This document shows, in pieces, positions 31,835 to 43,343 of a DNA stretch of 64,000 nt; position 1 is the first letter of the stretch; every line of letters begins with the position of its first letter. Source of the DNA: Chlorella sorokiniana (Eukaryota; Chlorophyta; Trebouxiophyceae; Chlorellales; Chlorellaceae); the NCBI GenBank assembly GCA_025917655.1, contig CP084612.1:1240001-1304000 (forward strand), in the 5' to 3' direction. The position numbers and the translations under genes were made by a program. The notes beneath the pieces are model-generated. The model was given only the letters and a program-made list of their open reading frames with translations, had not been told where the DNA came from and did no database searches.

Positions 31835-34394
31835 CACACACACAGAGTCACACAAGCACTCGGCCGACATGCGCGCCTTCCACACCCACCCCCACCACAG
31901 CCACAACCACCCGCTCCTGGACCACACCCACCCTCCGCTACACAACACGCACCCACCCCTACACGCCGCGCCACCCCCCCCACACCTGCAGATGGTCTCG
32001 CACTCCATGCCCGAGAAGCCAAAGGCGGAGTCCCCCTCCACCGCCACCACGCAGCGGTCGGGGTGCACGCAGGCGGCGGCCAGCGCGTAGCCCAGCCCCA
32101 CGCCCATCGTGCCGTGGCTGCCCGCGTCCAGCCGGCAGCGCGGCTCCACCGCAGGCTCCAGCAGCACTCTGTGGCAGGGGGGCAGGGGGCGGAAAACCAG
32201 GCGGGTGGGCTCGGGCGGGTTGTGAGGGGGTGGGCGTGGCAACGCCCGGCCAGGCCGGCGCCAGCGGACGAGCAGGGAGCAGCGCAAGCCTCAGGGGCAG
32301 GCGGGCCCAGCCGAGCGGTGTCCTGACGCTGCTCTTTGGCCGGCCTGCTTTGTAAGCCCCCGGCCCCTTCCCCCACTTCCCTCCTGCGTCCCTTTTCACC
32401 CCTCCCCCTCTCACAGGCCTCCCCAACCCCCCACCCAAACACAAACACACACACACAAACCCACCTGGCCTGGTCCATGGTGTTGGCCCCCTCCGCCACC
32501 ACGATGGGTGGCTGGGGCAGGCGGGCGAGCTCGTCCCGCACCACCCGCAGGGTGGTGTGGTAGTCGAGCGGGAAGACGGTACGGGAGAGCCGCGCCGCCA
32601 GCTTCTCCCTGGCCCCCGCCGCCTTCTCCGCCAGCGCGCGCCCACCCCGCGGCGCCGGGCGTGGGCAGCGCGCCGCCCGCCGCGGAGCGCAGCGCGGGCA
32701 GCAGCGCCGCGGCCGTCGCCGCCGCGTCGCCGCGCAGCACGGCGGCGCACTTGGCGGCGTCGGTCTCAGAGGGCTCCACATCCAGCAGGATGAACTTGAC
32801 CCCGGCCGCCCAGCGAGGCGCCTCCCGAAATGCAGCTGCCAGTTCAGCCTGCAGGCCCGGGGGGCGCAACACGAGGACAGGCTTTCTTTTCAGACTAGGT
32901 TGCATTGTGTCAGACCGACTGTGCAGGGTCAGCAGGGAGGGCATGCCTCCCGTTCACAGCGCAGCCCGCCGGCAAGCCCTCGGTCGATGCCCCGCCCTGC
33001 AGCCGGCAGCGCCTCACCGCGCGCCCACCACAAGCGCCACGTCGGCCTGCCCCAGCGCCATGGAGCGGGCGGCGTTGGCGCACAGGGGGCTGCTGTCGGG
33101 CACCACGCCGCGCCCCATGGCGGTGGCCAGGAAGGGCAGGCCGGCGGCCTCCACCAGCTTCCGCACGGCTTCCTCGGCCCGCCCCAGCGCCGCCCCCTTG
33201 CCCAGCACCACCAGCGGGCGCTGCGCCCGACGCCAGCAGCGCGGCGGCGGCCGCGAGGTCGGCGGGCGGCGCGCGCCGCGCGCGGGGCAGGGCCGGCGGG
33301 CCGGCCACCGCGCCCTCCGCCGCCGCCGCCGCCTCGCCCACCAGCTCAGCCATCAGCAGGTTGGAGGGCAGGTCCACGTAGGCGCCACCTGGCCGCCCGC
33401 TGGCGGCCGCCTGCAAGGTCAGGGGCAGGCAGGCAGGCAGGGGCTCAGCGCCTGGGCTCGTGCCGGCAGGCGGCCACACAGCCGCCAGGCAAGCTGTTTG
33501 CGGCCCCAGCTCGGCGCCGCGCCCAATTCCCGCCCTCAGCACAGCAGCGTGCAGGGCCAAGACGTGGGGACGCCCCACCTGGAACGCGTCGGCCAGCAGG
33601 CGCGGGATGTCGGCGGCGCGCTGGGCCCGCCCCGCCCACTTGGCGTGCTGCCCCGCCGCCGCCACCTGGTCCAGTTCCTGAAAGGCCCCCTTGCCCACCT
33701 CGCCCTGCTCGCAGCTGCCGCTGATCAGCACCAGCGGCCAGCAGTTGGCCTGCGCGTTGCTCAGGCCGGCCAGGCCGTGCACCATGCCTGCGGGCGGCGA
33801 CGCAGGCAGGCAGGCAGGCAGGCAGGCTTGTTGAAACGCCGGCGGTGCACGCGCAGGCACGTTTGTGGGGGCGCCGGCTGCTGGTGCATGCGGCCGAACA
33901 ACACAAAAAAGGCACGGGAAGGCCGCGGGATGCGCAAGCTGCAGCCTGGCTGGGCGACGGCGCACCTGGGCCGCTGACGGTGAGCAGAACGCCGGGCACG
34001 CCGCGCAGGAAGCCGGCCGCCGCCGCCGCATACCCCGCCGCCTGCTCGTTGCGGCAGGAGATGAAGCGAATGCCGCAGGCCTGAGCCGCTGCAGGCGGTA
34101 GGCGCGGGAGCGGGAATAGACGATGTGTAAACGCCAGGTGTGCCTTCATGCTGCAAGCCTGGCTGCCCTTGTCACAGCGGCTGGCCGTACAAGGTGGCTG
34201 CTGCACCTGCATCACTGAGCAGCTGCTCGCGCCCCCCTCCGCCGCCCCCTGCCGCTCCCGCCCCCAAGCACCTGAGGCCAGCTGAGTGACGGGGATGCCA
34301 ATGACACCAAACATCTCCTTCACCCCCAGCCTGGCCAGGGAGCGAGCCACCAGGAAGTAACCGTCGTTGGGCTGCCCCCTGAAGTCTGCGCCGC
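31090..34394 (-). other. oxalyl-CoA decarboxylase half of the fusion
   Basis: ThDP enzyme. Conserved pieces in order: [28 protein letters not shown], catalytic Glu in [162 protein letters not shown], and the ThDP/Mg motif [16 protein letters not shown]...[13 protein letters not shown]. The end is [20 protein letters not shown] then [13 protein letters not shown]. Known families at this similarity are oxalyl-CoA decarboxylase and 2-hydroxyacyl-CoA lyase. The physical link to AAE3 favours oxalyl-CoA. Confidence 0.9.
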
Positions 34395-37300
34395 CTGCAG
34401 GGCAGGCAGGAGAGGCGCGGTGAGGTGGCGGCCTCGGCCTCTCGTTTGTCAGATCTTTTTACACACAAAATTGTCCCAGGAAGGGCCAGAACCAAACAAA
34501 GGAATCAGTGCAAGCCTGCTTGTGTGCAGAGTGGCTTGTTGGAAAGGTATGAAAAAGGGCGGTAGCCGATTCCTTGGAATGCTTAGGGGGAGCCGTCCCG
34601 TCACTTGCCTGCGCTCGACAGCACAGGACGCCACACGCGAGTCAGCAAGCTGGACTGCTAGCACCGCCCCTCCAACACCACCCCAGCCCCTCCCAGCCCG
34701 CCTGTCGTTGCGCACCTGGCTGCGCGCCGCCGCCATCCTGCTTCTTGTTGATGAATGCGTCCACCATGAAGCGCCGGCTGATCTTGCCGGTGGGGCCCTT
34801 GGGCAGGGCGTCGGTCACGAACACGCGGGTGGGGACCTTGAAGGCCGACAGGCGCTGCCCCACAAAGCGCTGGATGTCCTCCTCTGCGGGCGGCGGCGGG
34901 AGGCAGGGAGGCGTGACGATGACAGCCATGTAGAGCATGGTTTGCAAGCAAGAAGAGTGGGCACGGCATGTTCTGCAGCGCGGGCGTCCACCATCACGCA
35001 CACGCAGCGCGCACCAGCTTTCTCCCCAGGGCGCCGCCCTCCTCGTTGAGCACCACAGCCGCCGCCACCACCTCGCCATACTTGTCGTCAGGGGCTGCAA
35101 ACGACACGGCCTCCGCCACCCCGGGGTGCGCCAGCAGCGCAGAGTCCACCTGCGGGGGGCCACAGCTCGCTGGGAAGGGGATTGGTTGCTTGGCGCAGGC
35201 CAGGGTGCGCTGAGCGCGTGGTGAGGCGGCAAGGCATGGCCAGGAACGTGGCAGGGCGCGGTCAGGCCTCGTGGCCTTGCACAGCGCAAGGCAGGTCACG
35301 AGCGGGTGGCTGTCGGCCCAGGCATCCGCGTGGGCCTTTGCCGTGCCGGCCCTAGGCAGCCTGGGTCGGCACACGGTGGGGCTGCTGCCCTGGGCCACTC
35401 CACGCGGGCGGTAACCCTGTCAGCCCCCTAAACCCCTTTCCCCCACCTCGATAGGTGAGATCTTTTCGCCGCCGCGGTTGATCAGCTCCTTGAGGCGCCC
35501 GGTCAGCGTGAGGTACCCCTCCTCGTCCAGGAACCCCTGGTCCCCGGTGTGGAACCACCCGCCTGCGGCGAGCGGGGCGCAGGCACGGAACGCTGCTGGG
35601 AGGCAAACCCTGACAGCGAGGGCCGCGCCGCAAGCCGCGTGGCATGAGCAGGGTGGGTTGAGTCAGCCCAGGCAAAACACAGGCTGGCATGCATGCAGGT
35701 GCCCTGCCGTGTCGCCCCCCAGTGCGCGCGCGCCCCCGCGCCCCCTCCTTCGGTGCAACCTGCCCCACAACGTCTGCCACCCGCTGCCACCTGGCTGCCC
35801 TCCGCCCTCGGCGCACCCGCAAAGGCCTCCTCGTTTGCCTTGGGGTTGTCCAGGTAGCCGCTGGTGACGTTGGGTCCGCGGATGCACACCTCACCCACCT
35901 GCCCCGCTGGCAGCTCCCGGCACTGCTCATCCAGGATGGCCACCTGCAGCGCAAGCGCACGCCGGGGCGAGGGTGCATGGCGGAGCGTGAGGATGGTGGG
36001 CGGGGTACGTGCACAGCGCAGGTCAAACAGCACCGCAGAAACGGCGCTGCGGGCTGTGGGGAGCCCTGGCCCATTGGCTGGCGAACAGGGCGGCGAGCCT
36101 TGCTTGCTTGCTGCCACACTGTTATCCCGCGCCACTCCACCCTGCCTCCCCCCACACCTTGACCGAGCCCTGCGGCTTGCCCACAGTGCCCGGCTTGTGG
36201 GGCCCGTGCTTGGGCAGCGGGTTGGATGTCATCTGGTGGGCTGCTTCAGTCATGGCATAAGCCTGAGGGTGGGGAGGGGGTGCGGGGGGTGGCGCGTGTG
36301 TGTGTGTGGGGGGGGGGGGGGCAGTGGGCAACAGCACAGGCCATGCCAAACAATCAGCCTGCCAAACGCAAAGTGTCGCCCTCCACTGCTCTGAAGGTTC
36401 TGGCAGGCTCTCCCCTTGCTGCCTCACTGCTGCCTCCAGCTGGCGCCGCCCACCCTCAGCCCTGCACAACCCACCTCCAGCACCGGGCGTTGAAGGCCGC
36501 CTCCACCTTTTGCAGCGTGGCGGGGGCCAGCGAGGAGGAGCAGGAGCGGATGGCGCGCAGCGGCGGCGGCGTGGCGGACGGGTAGTCCTGCTCGGCGCGG
36601 GACACCAGGATCTGGTGCATGGTGGGCACCGCTGCAGGGGGTGGGGTGGGGGGGCCAAGGGGTGCTTCACCGAGGTCAGCTGGGGGGCTGACGGAGGGGT
36701 GCGGGAGTCCAGCTGGCGCAGGGTTCAGGACAGCATGTGTGGCAGCTGTGTGGCAGCAGGCTGGCGGGGGCAACACTCCCCGCCATGCCCCTCTGGCCGG
36801 CATCCGGCGCCATGGCGTTCGCTGCAGCGGCCGCCAGAGGCGCGTGTGCCGCGCCGTCGGCAGCAGCCCACCCGTGTAGTAGGTGGCTCCATACTGCACG
36901 GCGTCCTGCCAGAAGGTGCTGGCAGCAAAGCGCCCGCGGCGGGCAGCACCACGGTCGCGCGCGGCCAGCGGCGCCAGCAGCCCCGCCATGAGGCCGTGCA
37001 CGTGGAAGAGCGGCATGACCAGCAGCGACACGTCGGCGGGGGTGAACTCATAGGTGGCACGGATGTTGTCCAGCGAGGCCGCCAGGTTGGCGTGAGTCAG
37101 CGGCACGCCCTGCGCGCGGTGTGCACGTGGAGGGGCAGCAGTGAGGGGCGGGGGCGAGTTAGTCGCCGGCTGCTGGCGGGGGCGGGGGAACCGGCGGCAC
37201 CTGCCGCACAGTGTGCCCGGGGCTGCCCTGTCGATGCCTGCAGCGGCACCCCTGAGAAAAGAAAGGGGTGCGCAACAGCAGCGCCGCACCTTGGGGCGGC

Positions 37301-38286
37301 TGGTGGTGCCGCTGGTGTGAAGGAAGAGCGCCACGTCGTCGGGCAGCGGCGGGTCCTCCACCTGCTCCCCAGCCGCCGCCGCCGCCGCCGCGACCTCGAA
37401 GCCCTCGGAGCGTGCCGCCACCTCCAGCGCGGGCGGGCGCCGCCCAGCGGGGGCTTGACGGCCAGGGAGAGGCAGGGGGCGCGGCGCGCGGCCTCGGCGG
37501 CGGCGTTGCCCTCAGGGCCCACCACCAGCAGCAGGGTGCGGGCGTCCTCCATATAGAACTGGAACTCCTCCTGCAGGCGGCGGCGGCAGCAGGACTCGCA
37601 AAGGACTGGTAAAGACGTGGCAGCAGGCCCCGTGCAACGCATGACGCACGGCTGTCTCATCGCAGGGCCAGCAGATGAGCCCCTGTGTGGCCGAGCATAA
37701 CTGAGAGCCGACGCACATCATGCCGTCGCCAGCGGCAGCGCTGCTACTGCTGCACGCTCGCACTGCGCTGGGTCAAGCGGACTGCAGCTCCCGCGCACAG
37801 CCCCGCCCCGCACCGTCTTGTAGTTTTGGTTGAGGGGGCGGCGATGGCGCGGGCCAGGGTGGTTCCAATGAAGGCAACCACGTACTCCACCTGTGCGTTG
37901 GGTGGGGTGTGGGCGAGTGCGTTTATGAAGGGAGAGAGATTCGCGGTTTGCAACGGTCCAGCAGTGCTGAGTGCCCGTTCACGGCAGGTTTGGTGGTGGC
38001 GTGAACAGGGCAGGCAGGCGCTGGGTGGCGCTCTGGCGTCCCGGTGGGTGGCCCCTGGAAAGCTACGCTGCCAGGAGCACCCCGCTGGGAAGCCCACCGT
38101 GTTGGGCTCTGCAATGGTGACCACGTCGCCCGGCTTGATGCCGCTAGCGCGCAGCGTGGCCGCAAACTGGGTGGCCAGGCGGCGCAGCTGTCCGCGCGTG
38201 TAGGCCGCGCCGCCGCTGCCGACCTGCAGCGCCGGGCCGTCCTCGTCCCCCAGCAGCACGTCTGCCATGCTGGCCAGGGTCGTCAT
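31090..38286 (-). CDS. oxalyl-CoA synthetase-oxalyl-CoA decarboxylase fusion (AAE3-OXC), bifunctional
   Basis: One minus-strand gene of about 1,080 codons. Half 1 starts at the ATG at 38286 ([20 protein letters not shown]) and is an AAE3-type oxalate-CoA ligase; half 2 is a ThDP-dependent oxalyl-CoA decarboxylase. They make consecutive steps: oxalate + CoA + ATP to oxalyl-CoA, then formyl-CoA + CO2. The AAE3 end [13 protein letters not shown] finishes at 34716 with one base of a codon and a GTGCGC donor. The next exon starts at 34394 after CTGCAG and reads on in frame, [20 protein letters not shown]. No ATG exists on the minus strand from 34733 down to this exon, so OXC has no start of its own. 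Stop at 31090-31092 after NAPKTAAG; no SKL-type peroxisomal tail. Several one- or two-base frame breaks (near 37836, 37447, 36950, 36493, 33225, 32827, 32645) look like assembly errors. Alternative: two genes with an unseen OXC 5' exon. Confidence 0.8.
31800..31844. repeat. (CA)n microsatellite in an OXC intron
   Basis: An almost pure CA run of about 45 bases with one CG interruption. It lies in the intron that separates the [16 protein letters not shown] exon from [14 protein letters not shown]. Confidence 0.93.
34716..38286 (-). other. AAE3 (oxalate-CoA ligase) half of the fusion
   Basis: Adenylate-forming enzyme, closest in memory to plant AAE3 and yeast Pcs60. Order: [80 protein letters not shown]-loop [21 protein letters not shown] (split by an intron), [153 protein letters not shown] and the C-terminal lysine motif [16 protein letters not shown]. 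The MTEAxHxMxSNPLP block is shared with AAE3 and separates it from 4-coumarate ligases. Confidence 0.9.
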
Positions 38287-39788
38287 GATGGGGCCGCCTG
38301 GTGTCGAGGGCTTATACGGCAGGCGTTCCGAGTGCAAGCAGGCCGCGTCACAGAGGGTTTGGTGGTGAGACGAGCTGTAGGGCCGCCCAGTGTCTATAGC
38401 CTGGTTCCTGGAGCTTAAAACCGTGATCGAAATCGGAAACAAGTGCAGCGATGGCTCGATCACCAGGGTGACCGCTCTACATGCTAGGCCTCCAGCTGGC
38501 GGCGCGGCGCGGCCTCCAGCTGGCGGCCGCGGCGGTGTGAAACAGCAAGCCTGTGGAGGGTAGACACCGGTGTACCTTGTCGCCTCGCCCTCAGTGTGCG
38601 CCCGCGTGCGGCGGACGTTTGACCGCAAGGGCTGGCCTTGCATTGCAGTGTGCCTGCAAGTGCTGCCTGCATTAGTCCAGACTGCATTGTAACCAATCAA
38701 ATCAGTGACTGGAGCAAACCTGCAGTGAGGACAGTGGCGGCGCAGCAGGCGCTGTTCAATGACACACTGTCGGAGGTGAATAGATGGCCTTTTGCCGCTC
38801 GTTTCAGAGCGTACAAATTTTATTTTTATGTCGATATGTGCGCGATTCAGCCCATCAGAAGTGCTGAGACACTTACCCGAGCGCATGGACAGCTCGTAAA
38901 AGTCGAAAGTGGCCACTTTCGGAGCTTACAAGCACTGTTTTTACTGCCCAATAATTAATCAGGAAGGATTGAAATGAGTGCCGACGGCCAGCATGTGCAT
39001 TCATGGGGAATGACTCTTAGAGGGGGTGTGAGTAGGTGGCCGTGGTGCCGCGGCGGTGAGTAAGGCGATCAGCCCGTCAACGTGGGGGCGGTCGCCACCG
39101 CTCAGGTTTCGTGCAGCACTGGTGTTGAGTTTGTCGGAGCAATCATGATGTTTGCATCTCTTGGTAAGACAGACGCAGAGCCGCGCCACATGCACCGCAC
39201 CAAGCGCCACCGCAGGCGGGCCACAGGTGGGCGCACTGTGCACCCTCAACCGTCATCTTCCGGCGCTGCATGTGGCACTCAGAAGCTCCGCATGCTGTTG
39301 GGGGGCACCACCGCATGTGCTAGTCCAAGACCCAGGCTGGTTAGTATCAGTGCAGCTTGCCGCACCCGTGCCCCTGCCGCTCGCCTGCAGCAGAGGAACC
39401 ACTCTGGATGTGTCGGCACCGGACAGCATATTTGTGTGGAGTTGCAAACAAAATATTTGTTGAGTTCACCGTGCGCACCATCAGCGGCTAGCCAGCCGCG
39501 CTGTTTCGGAAGGGCTTGGTGGCAGGGAGGTCGCTGCCAGCCGCTTGCCGCCCCTGTCAAAGCGCGCAAGGCAGGCCTCTCCGGCATGTCCACATGCCTC
39601 CACATCTGCCATTGTTGGGCTGAATTGTATACGATTTCGTCTTGCGCTGCCTATCGACCTCAGAGAGCGCTGCATGCGGCTTGCAGAGGTGTTGTCTTGA
39701 GGACCTCAGCGTCACCAACCTCTACAGCCGTGCCATTTTTATTTTACTTGCATCAATACATCATATCAATAACCTAGCAGCGGCGGTT
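38287..39788. promoter_or_regulatory. divergent intergenic region, 1.5 kb
   Basis: Separates AAE3-OXC (-) from mS35 (+) and is the largest gene-free stretch here. GC is uneven: 38760-38960 contains AT-rich patches unlike the coding DNA. Near 38500-38530 a CCTCCAGCTGGCGGC motif is repeated twice. An open frame at 39082-39777 (+) has no conserved look and I do not call it. No transposon ends, LTRs or RNA genes were recognised. Confidence 0.4.
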
Positions 39789-42700
39789 ATGTCGGTGGTG
39801 CAGCGGCTATCAGGATGCTTGGGGCCTTTGTTACGACTGAGCAGCCGGCAATTGGCTACATCGCAGCAGGTGGCAGCCTTTCATCTGTCAACCACGCTAG
39901 AGGCTCGTCGCAGGAGCCCTGCCAGCAGCAGCGACAGCGATGACGAGCAAAACCCGAGCTCCCGGGGCAGCGATGCACCTCGTGGCGGAGCTGGAGTAGT
40001 GAATGGCCCCAATGCTGCAGCATCAGGCAACCAGCAAGGTGAGGAAGGCAGTGCCGCTGCCGCCTGCCGCCGCCACTGCCGCCGCCTCTGCCCTCCGATT
40101 TTCTTTCACCCCCACCGAGCATCTCTTGAATGCCTGCCAGCGATGGGTTTGGCATCAATAGTGTGCGTTGCTGATGACTGAGCAACTGTCTTCCGCATAA
40201 GCTCAACAGCTGCCGGCGCTCCTTCCCTGAGACAGCATGCCCGACTGCCCGCACCTGCAGGGGCAACAGCAGCCTCTTGGGACGAATTGAGCGAGGCGAT
40301 ATCCGAGCAGGTGGCGTCCCAGGCCTCCGCCTTTGACGTGCAGACCCTTGTCTCGCCGGCGTTGGCGGCGGCGCTGGCGGCGGCTCCGGAGGATGACGAG
40401 GGGGCGGCCAAGGCGTTTGAGGAGTTTCTCAGCGTGACCGAGCGCTGGGAGCAGGGCAAGCGTGAGCCGCTGCAGCGCTCCCCATGTTTCCTGCCGTTGA
40501 GGCCAACAGCGCTTGCCGTGAGCTGGCTGGTGGCACGTGTTGCGGCAGCGGCCTGCCATGGGTGCACGTGTTGACCCTGCTGCCGCCGCCGTTCTGCTTG
40601 CAGTCAAAGGGGACCGCCCGCCACCGAGGAGGACCTGCGGCTGCTCACCGAGGCGATAGACTTGTACCTGCAGTGAGCCGCCACTGCCGCCGCCGCCGCT
40701 GCGCACCCTGCGCCGCTCGATGGCCACTTTTCCGCCCGCCGTCGCCGCCGCTCCTCCGTTTGCTCTGCTCACTGTTCGCGCTGGCCTGGGCCCTGCCTAC
40801 CCCGCCGCCACCGGCTGTAGATCTGGGCCAGAGGACGACCCCAACGAGGATGTGCTGGAGGGCTTTGACCAGGAACTGCTGGAGGCTCTGGGGGAGGCGG
40901 TGAAGGAGATTATGGGAGGTGGGTGGGGTGGGGGTGTGGCTGGGTGGCTAGGGGCTGGAGTATCTGTGGTGTGTGTCCGCGTGTGTTGAAGGGGATGGGG
41001 TGGGTTTGCGGTGTGTTCTTTTTGGTGAAGGTCGGGTGGATCTGCCTTCGCCACCACTACCCACACCCTTGCCTCACCCCCATCCACACGATATCCACGA
41101 CCACCTTGCCTGTTTTTCCCAGATGGAACACGCAGCACCGTCATCAACACCGCGCCGCCGGGCAGGCTGCCCTGGGAGGTGCTGGATGTGAATGAGGAGG
41201 TGCCCATGGTGAGGGTGTTGCCAGGCAGAAGGCATGCTTGCCTCAGCCGCTTCCAGCATGCCTGCTTGCTGTCATTGGCGACGGCAGAGCAGCAGCACGA
41301 TCCAGCCTGGGGTGCCAGCCGGCGCTGGCAGGGGCGCGGGCACGCAGCGTGCACGTCGGCACGGCAGTGACCGCCGCCGCCTCCCTTGCCTGCTGCGCCT
41401 GCCCGCCAGATCAATTGGGGCGTGGACCTGACGGAGGGCAAGGCGGCCGATCCTTGGAAGAACGCGCTGCTGAGCGAGGAAGTGAAGCTGAAGATGTACC
41501 GCCTGCACAAGGACGGGTGGGTGCCAATCGCAGGGGCACAACAAACGGCAGCGGCGGCCTGCGGCCTGCGCGGCCCCTGCAGCGGCGGCCTCGGAGCAGC
41601 TGCGGGGCCTGAGGGCCGCTACGCTATACTGGGTTCAAGAGCGCTGTGGGCTACATGCCCGCCAGCCACACCCAAGGCTCACTCCCCCTCCCCCAACCAC
41701 CGCTGCGGCCTTCTCTCTTTGTGTCGCCCGCCTGCTTGCAGCTGGGACGTGCCACGCCTGGCGCAGCACTTCCGTGTGCGCCAGCAGCGTGTGATGGCCA
41801 TCCTGGCGCTGAAGGAGCGGGAGGAGGCGGCGGCGGCGGAGGGGCGCGAGCTGAACGCTGAGCTGGCTGAGGGCATGGACGACCTGCAGGAGGCGTGGGA
41901 GGCGCTGGGTTCGGGGAGAAGCACCACGTCACGCTGCCCTCCTTCCCCAACTACAAGGTGGGTGTGGGTGTAGGCGGGCGTGTGTGTGTATATGGGTGTG
42001 TGTGGGTGTGTGCGTGTGTTATTTTGTAAGAGGGCGGGGACGCCACGCGCCTGGCAGGCCAGGCAGGGTTGCGACGCCTGTTGGGGCGCGGCAGGGATGG
42101 CTGGCCCACGCATGGCGCGCCCGCGGGACAGTGCTCGACATTGGCAGCACCCCAGGGCGTCCTGCCGCTGGGCTCGTCTGTTAAAACGGGTTCCGCCTTC
42201 GCTTTCGCGTTCGTCATGGTCGCGCTGACACGCCGCCCCCCGCCCCACCTCCAACGCCGCAGGAGCTGACCGAGGCGGACGCGGAGCGGCTGGCGGCGCT
42301 GCTGGAGGCGCGGGTGGGCAAGCCCTTCGACGACATCACCCCGAGGACATGAGCGAGGGGGTGGTGCAGGAGGTGGGTGGGCCGCGCCGCCCTGCGCCGC
42401 CTGCTCCGCCTGCTGGCCCAGTGGCGCCTGGTTGCACTGGTTGCGGTTCTGGCAATTCTGGCACGGGACTCGACACCGAGATTGTCCCTCTCATCTGCTT
42501 GGCCCCCTTCTGCGCTCCGCGTGCCTTGTCACCTGCCGCCAGCCGTGCACCCCCGTTCCCTCCCCGCCCGCCCACTTACACCATCCCACCCCCTCTGCAG
42601 CTGATGGCGGCGGCTGGGGTGGACAAGGCGGCGCTGGAGGAGGAGCTGGCGGCGGAGGAGGAGCGGCACATGGTGGCGGAGTTCAGGCGGGCCTTGGAGT

Positions 42701-43116
42701 ACAACGTCGGCAAGGTGGGCGGTACAGTTTGCACCTCAGCCAACACAGGGCGTGGTCGCAGCTGCTTGCGCAGGCTGCTCGTGAGTTTTTGCAGGGGTGC
42801 TGCAAGGTTTGGGGTGTGCGTTGCGCTGTGCGGAGAAGGCGTGCGGCGTTGCGGTCGGCCAATGCTCATGCCCGCTTTGCTGCCGCCACTGTCGCAGACC
42901 GGCACCAGCCTGAGCCGCAGCAGCCGCAAGAAGCACCCGCCGGCGCGGCCGGAGGGCGGCTGGAGCCTGCTGGTGCAGCCGCTGGGCAAGGCGGCGCGGG
43001 AGGAGGGGCGGGAGCCGTACGTGGCGCTGCCCGACGGCAGCAAGCGGGAGCTGACGGCGGACGAGCGGCTTCACCTGGAGCGGCAGCAGCCACGCCCCCA
43101 CCGCAAGTTCCTGTGA
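39789..43116 (+). CDS. mitochondrial small-subunit ribosomal protein mS35
   Basis: Matches the plant/fungal 'ribosomal protein S24/S35, mitochondrial' family (mS35/Rsm24). The ATG at 39789 opens a presequence (MSVVQRLSGCLGPLLRLSSR QLATSQ). Later exons carry WDELSEAISEQVASQASAFD, FEEFLSVTERWEQGK, TEEDLRLLTEAIDLYLQ, PNEDVLEGFDQELLEALGEA, NWGVDLTEGKAADPWKNALL, EEVKLKMYRLHKDG|WDVPRLAQHFRVRQQRVMAI, VTLPSFPNYK, LEARVGKPFDDITP and ERHMVAEFRRALEYNVGK. The final exon has WSLLVQPLGKAAREEGREPY then VALPDGSKRELTADERLHLE, ending PRPHRKFL with TGA at 43114-43116. The FRVRQQRVxAIL helix-turn-helix and the final block are the family marks. At least three single-base gaps break the frame (near 40628, 41910, 42340), all in C/G runs. 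Confidence 0.85.
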
Positions 43117-43343
43117 CGCAGCGCGCGCAGAGCTGCCCTTGTGCCTCGTGGCCCCTTGCATGCCTCTCCCCAGCTGTTGCTGGCCAACAATTGCACGCCG
43201 GCTGAACGATGCAACACACCAGGCGAAACCGGCAGTGGGCGGTGTGCAGTCGGGGCGGGTGTCGGCGGACGAGTCGGTTTGGTGGAGGCCTGGGCAGCAG
43301 CAGCTGCCGCTCTTCAGCTGCCCGCTCCGCCTGCCGCTGGGCC

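Noticed and set aside
31800-31844. CA run as a telomeric or centromeric sign
   Set aside because: It is a simple dinucleotide repeat inside a well-defined intron; green algal telomeres use TTTAGGG-type units.
33445-34350. OXC as an independent gene starting at GTG 34350
   Set aside because: A GTG start is not credible for a nuclear gene, and the exon is open in frame back to the splice acceptor at 34395.
39082-39777. A 231-codon open frame (+) upstream of mS35
   Set aside because: No conserved motif, Cys/His-rich random look, no good leader, and it runs into the mS35 5' region. Open frames of this length are common by chance in GC-rich DNA.
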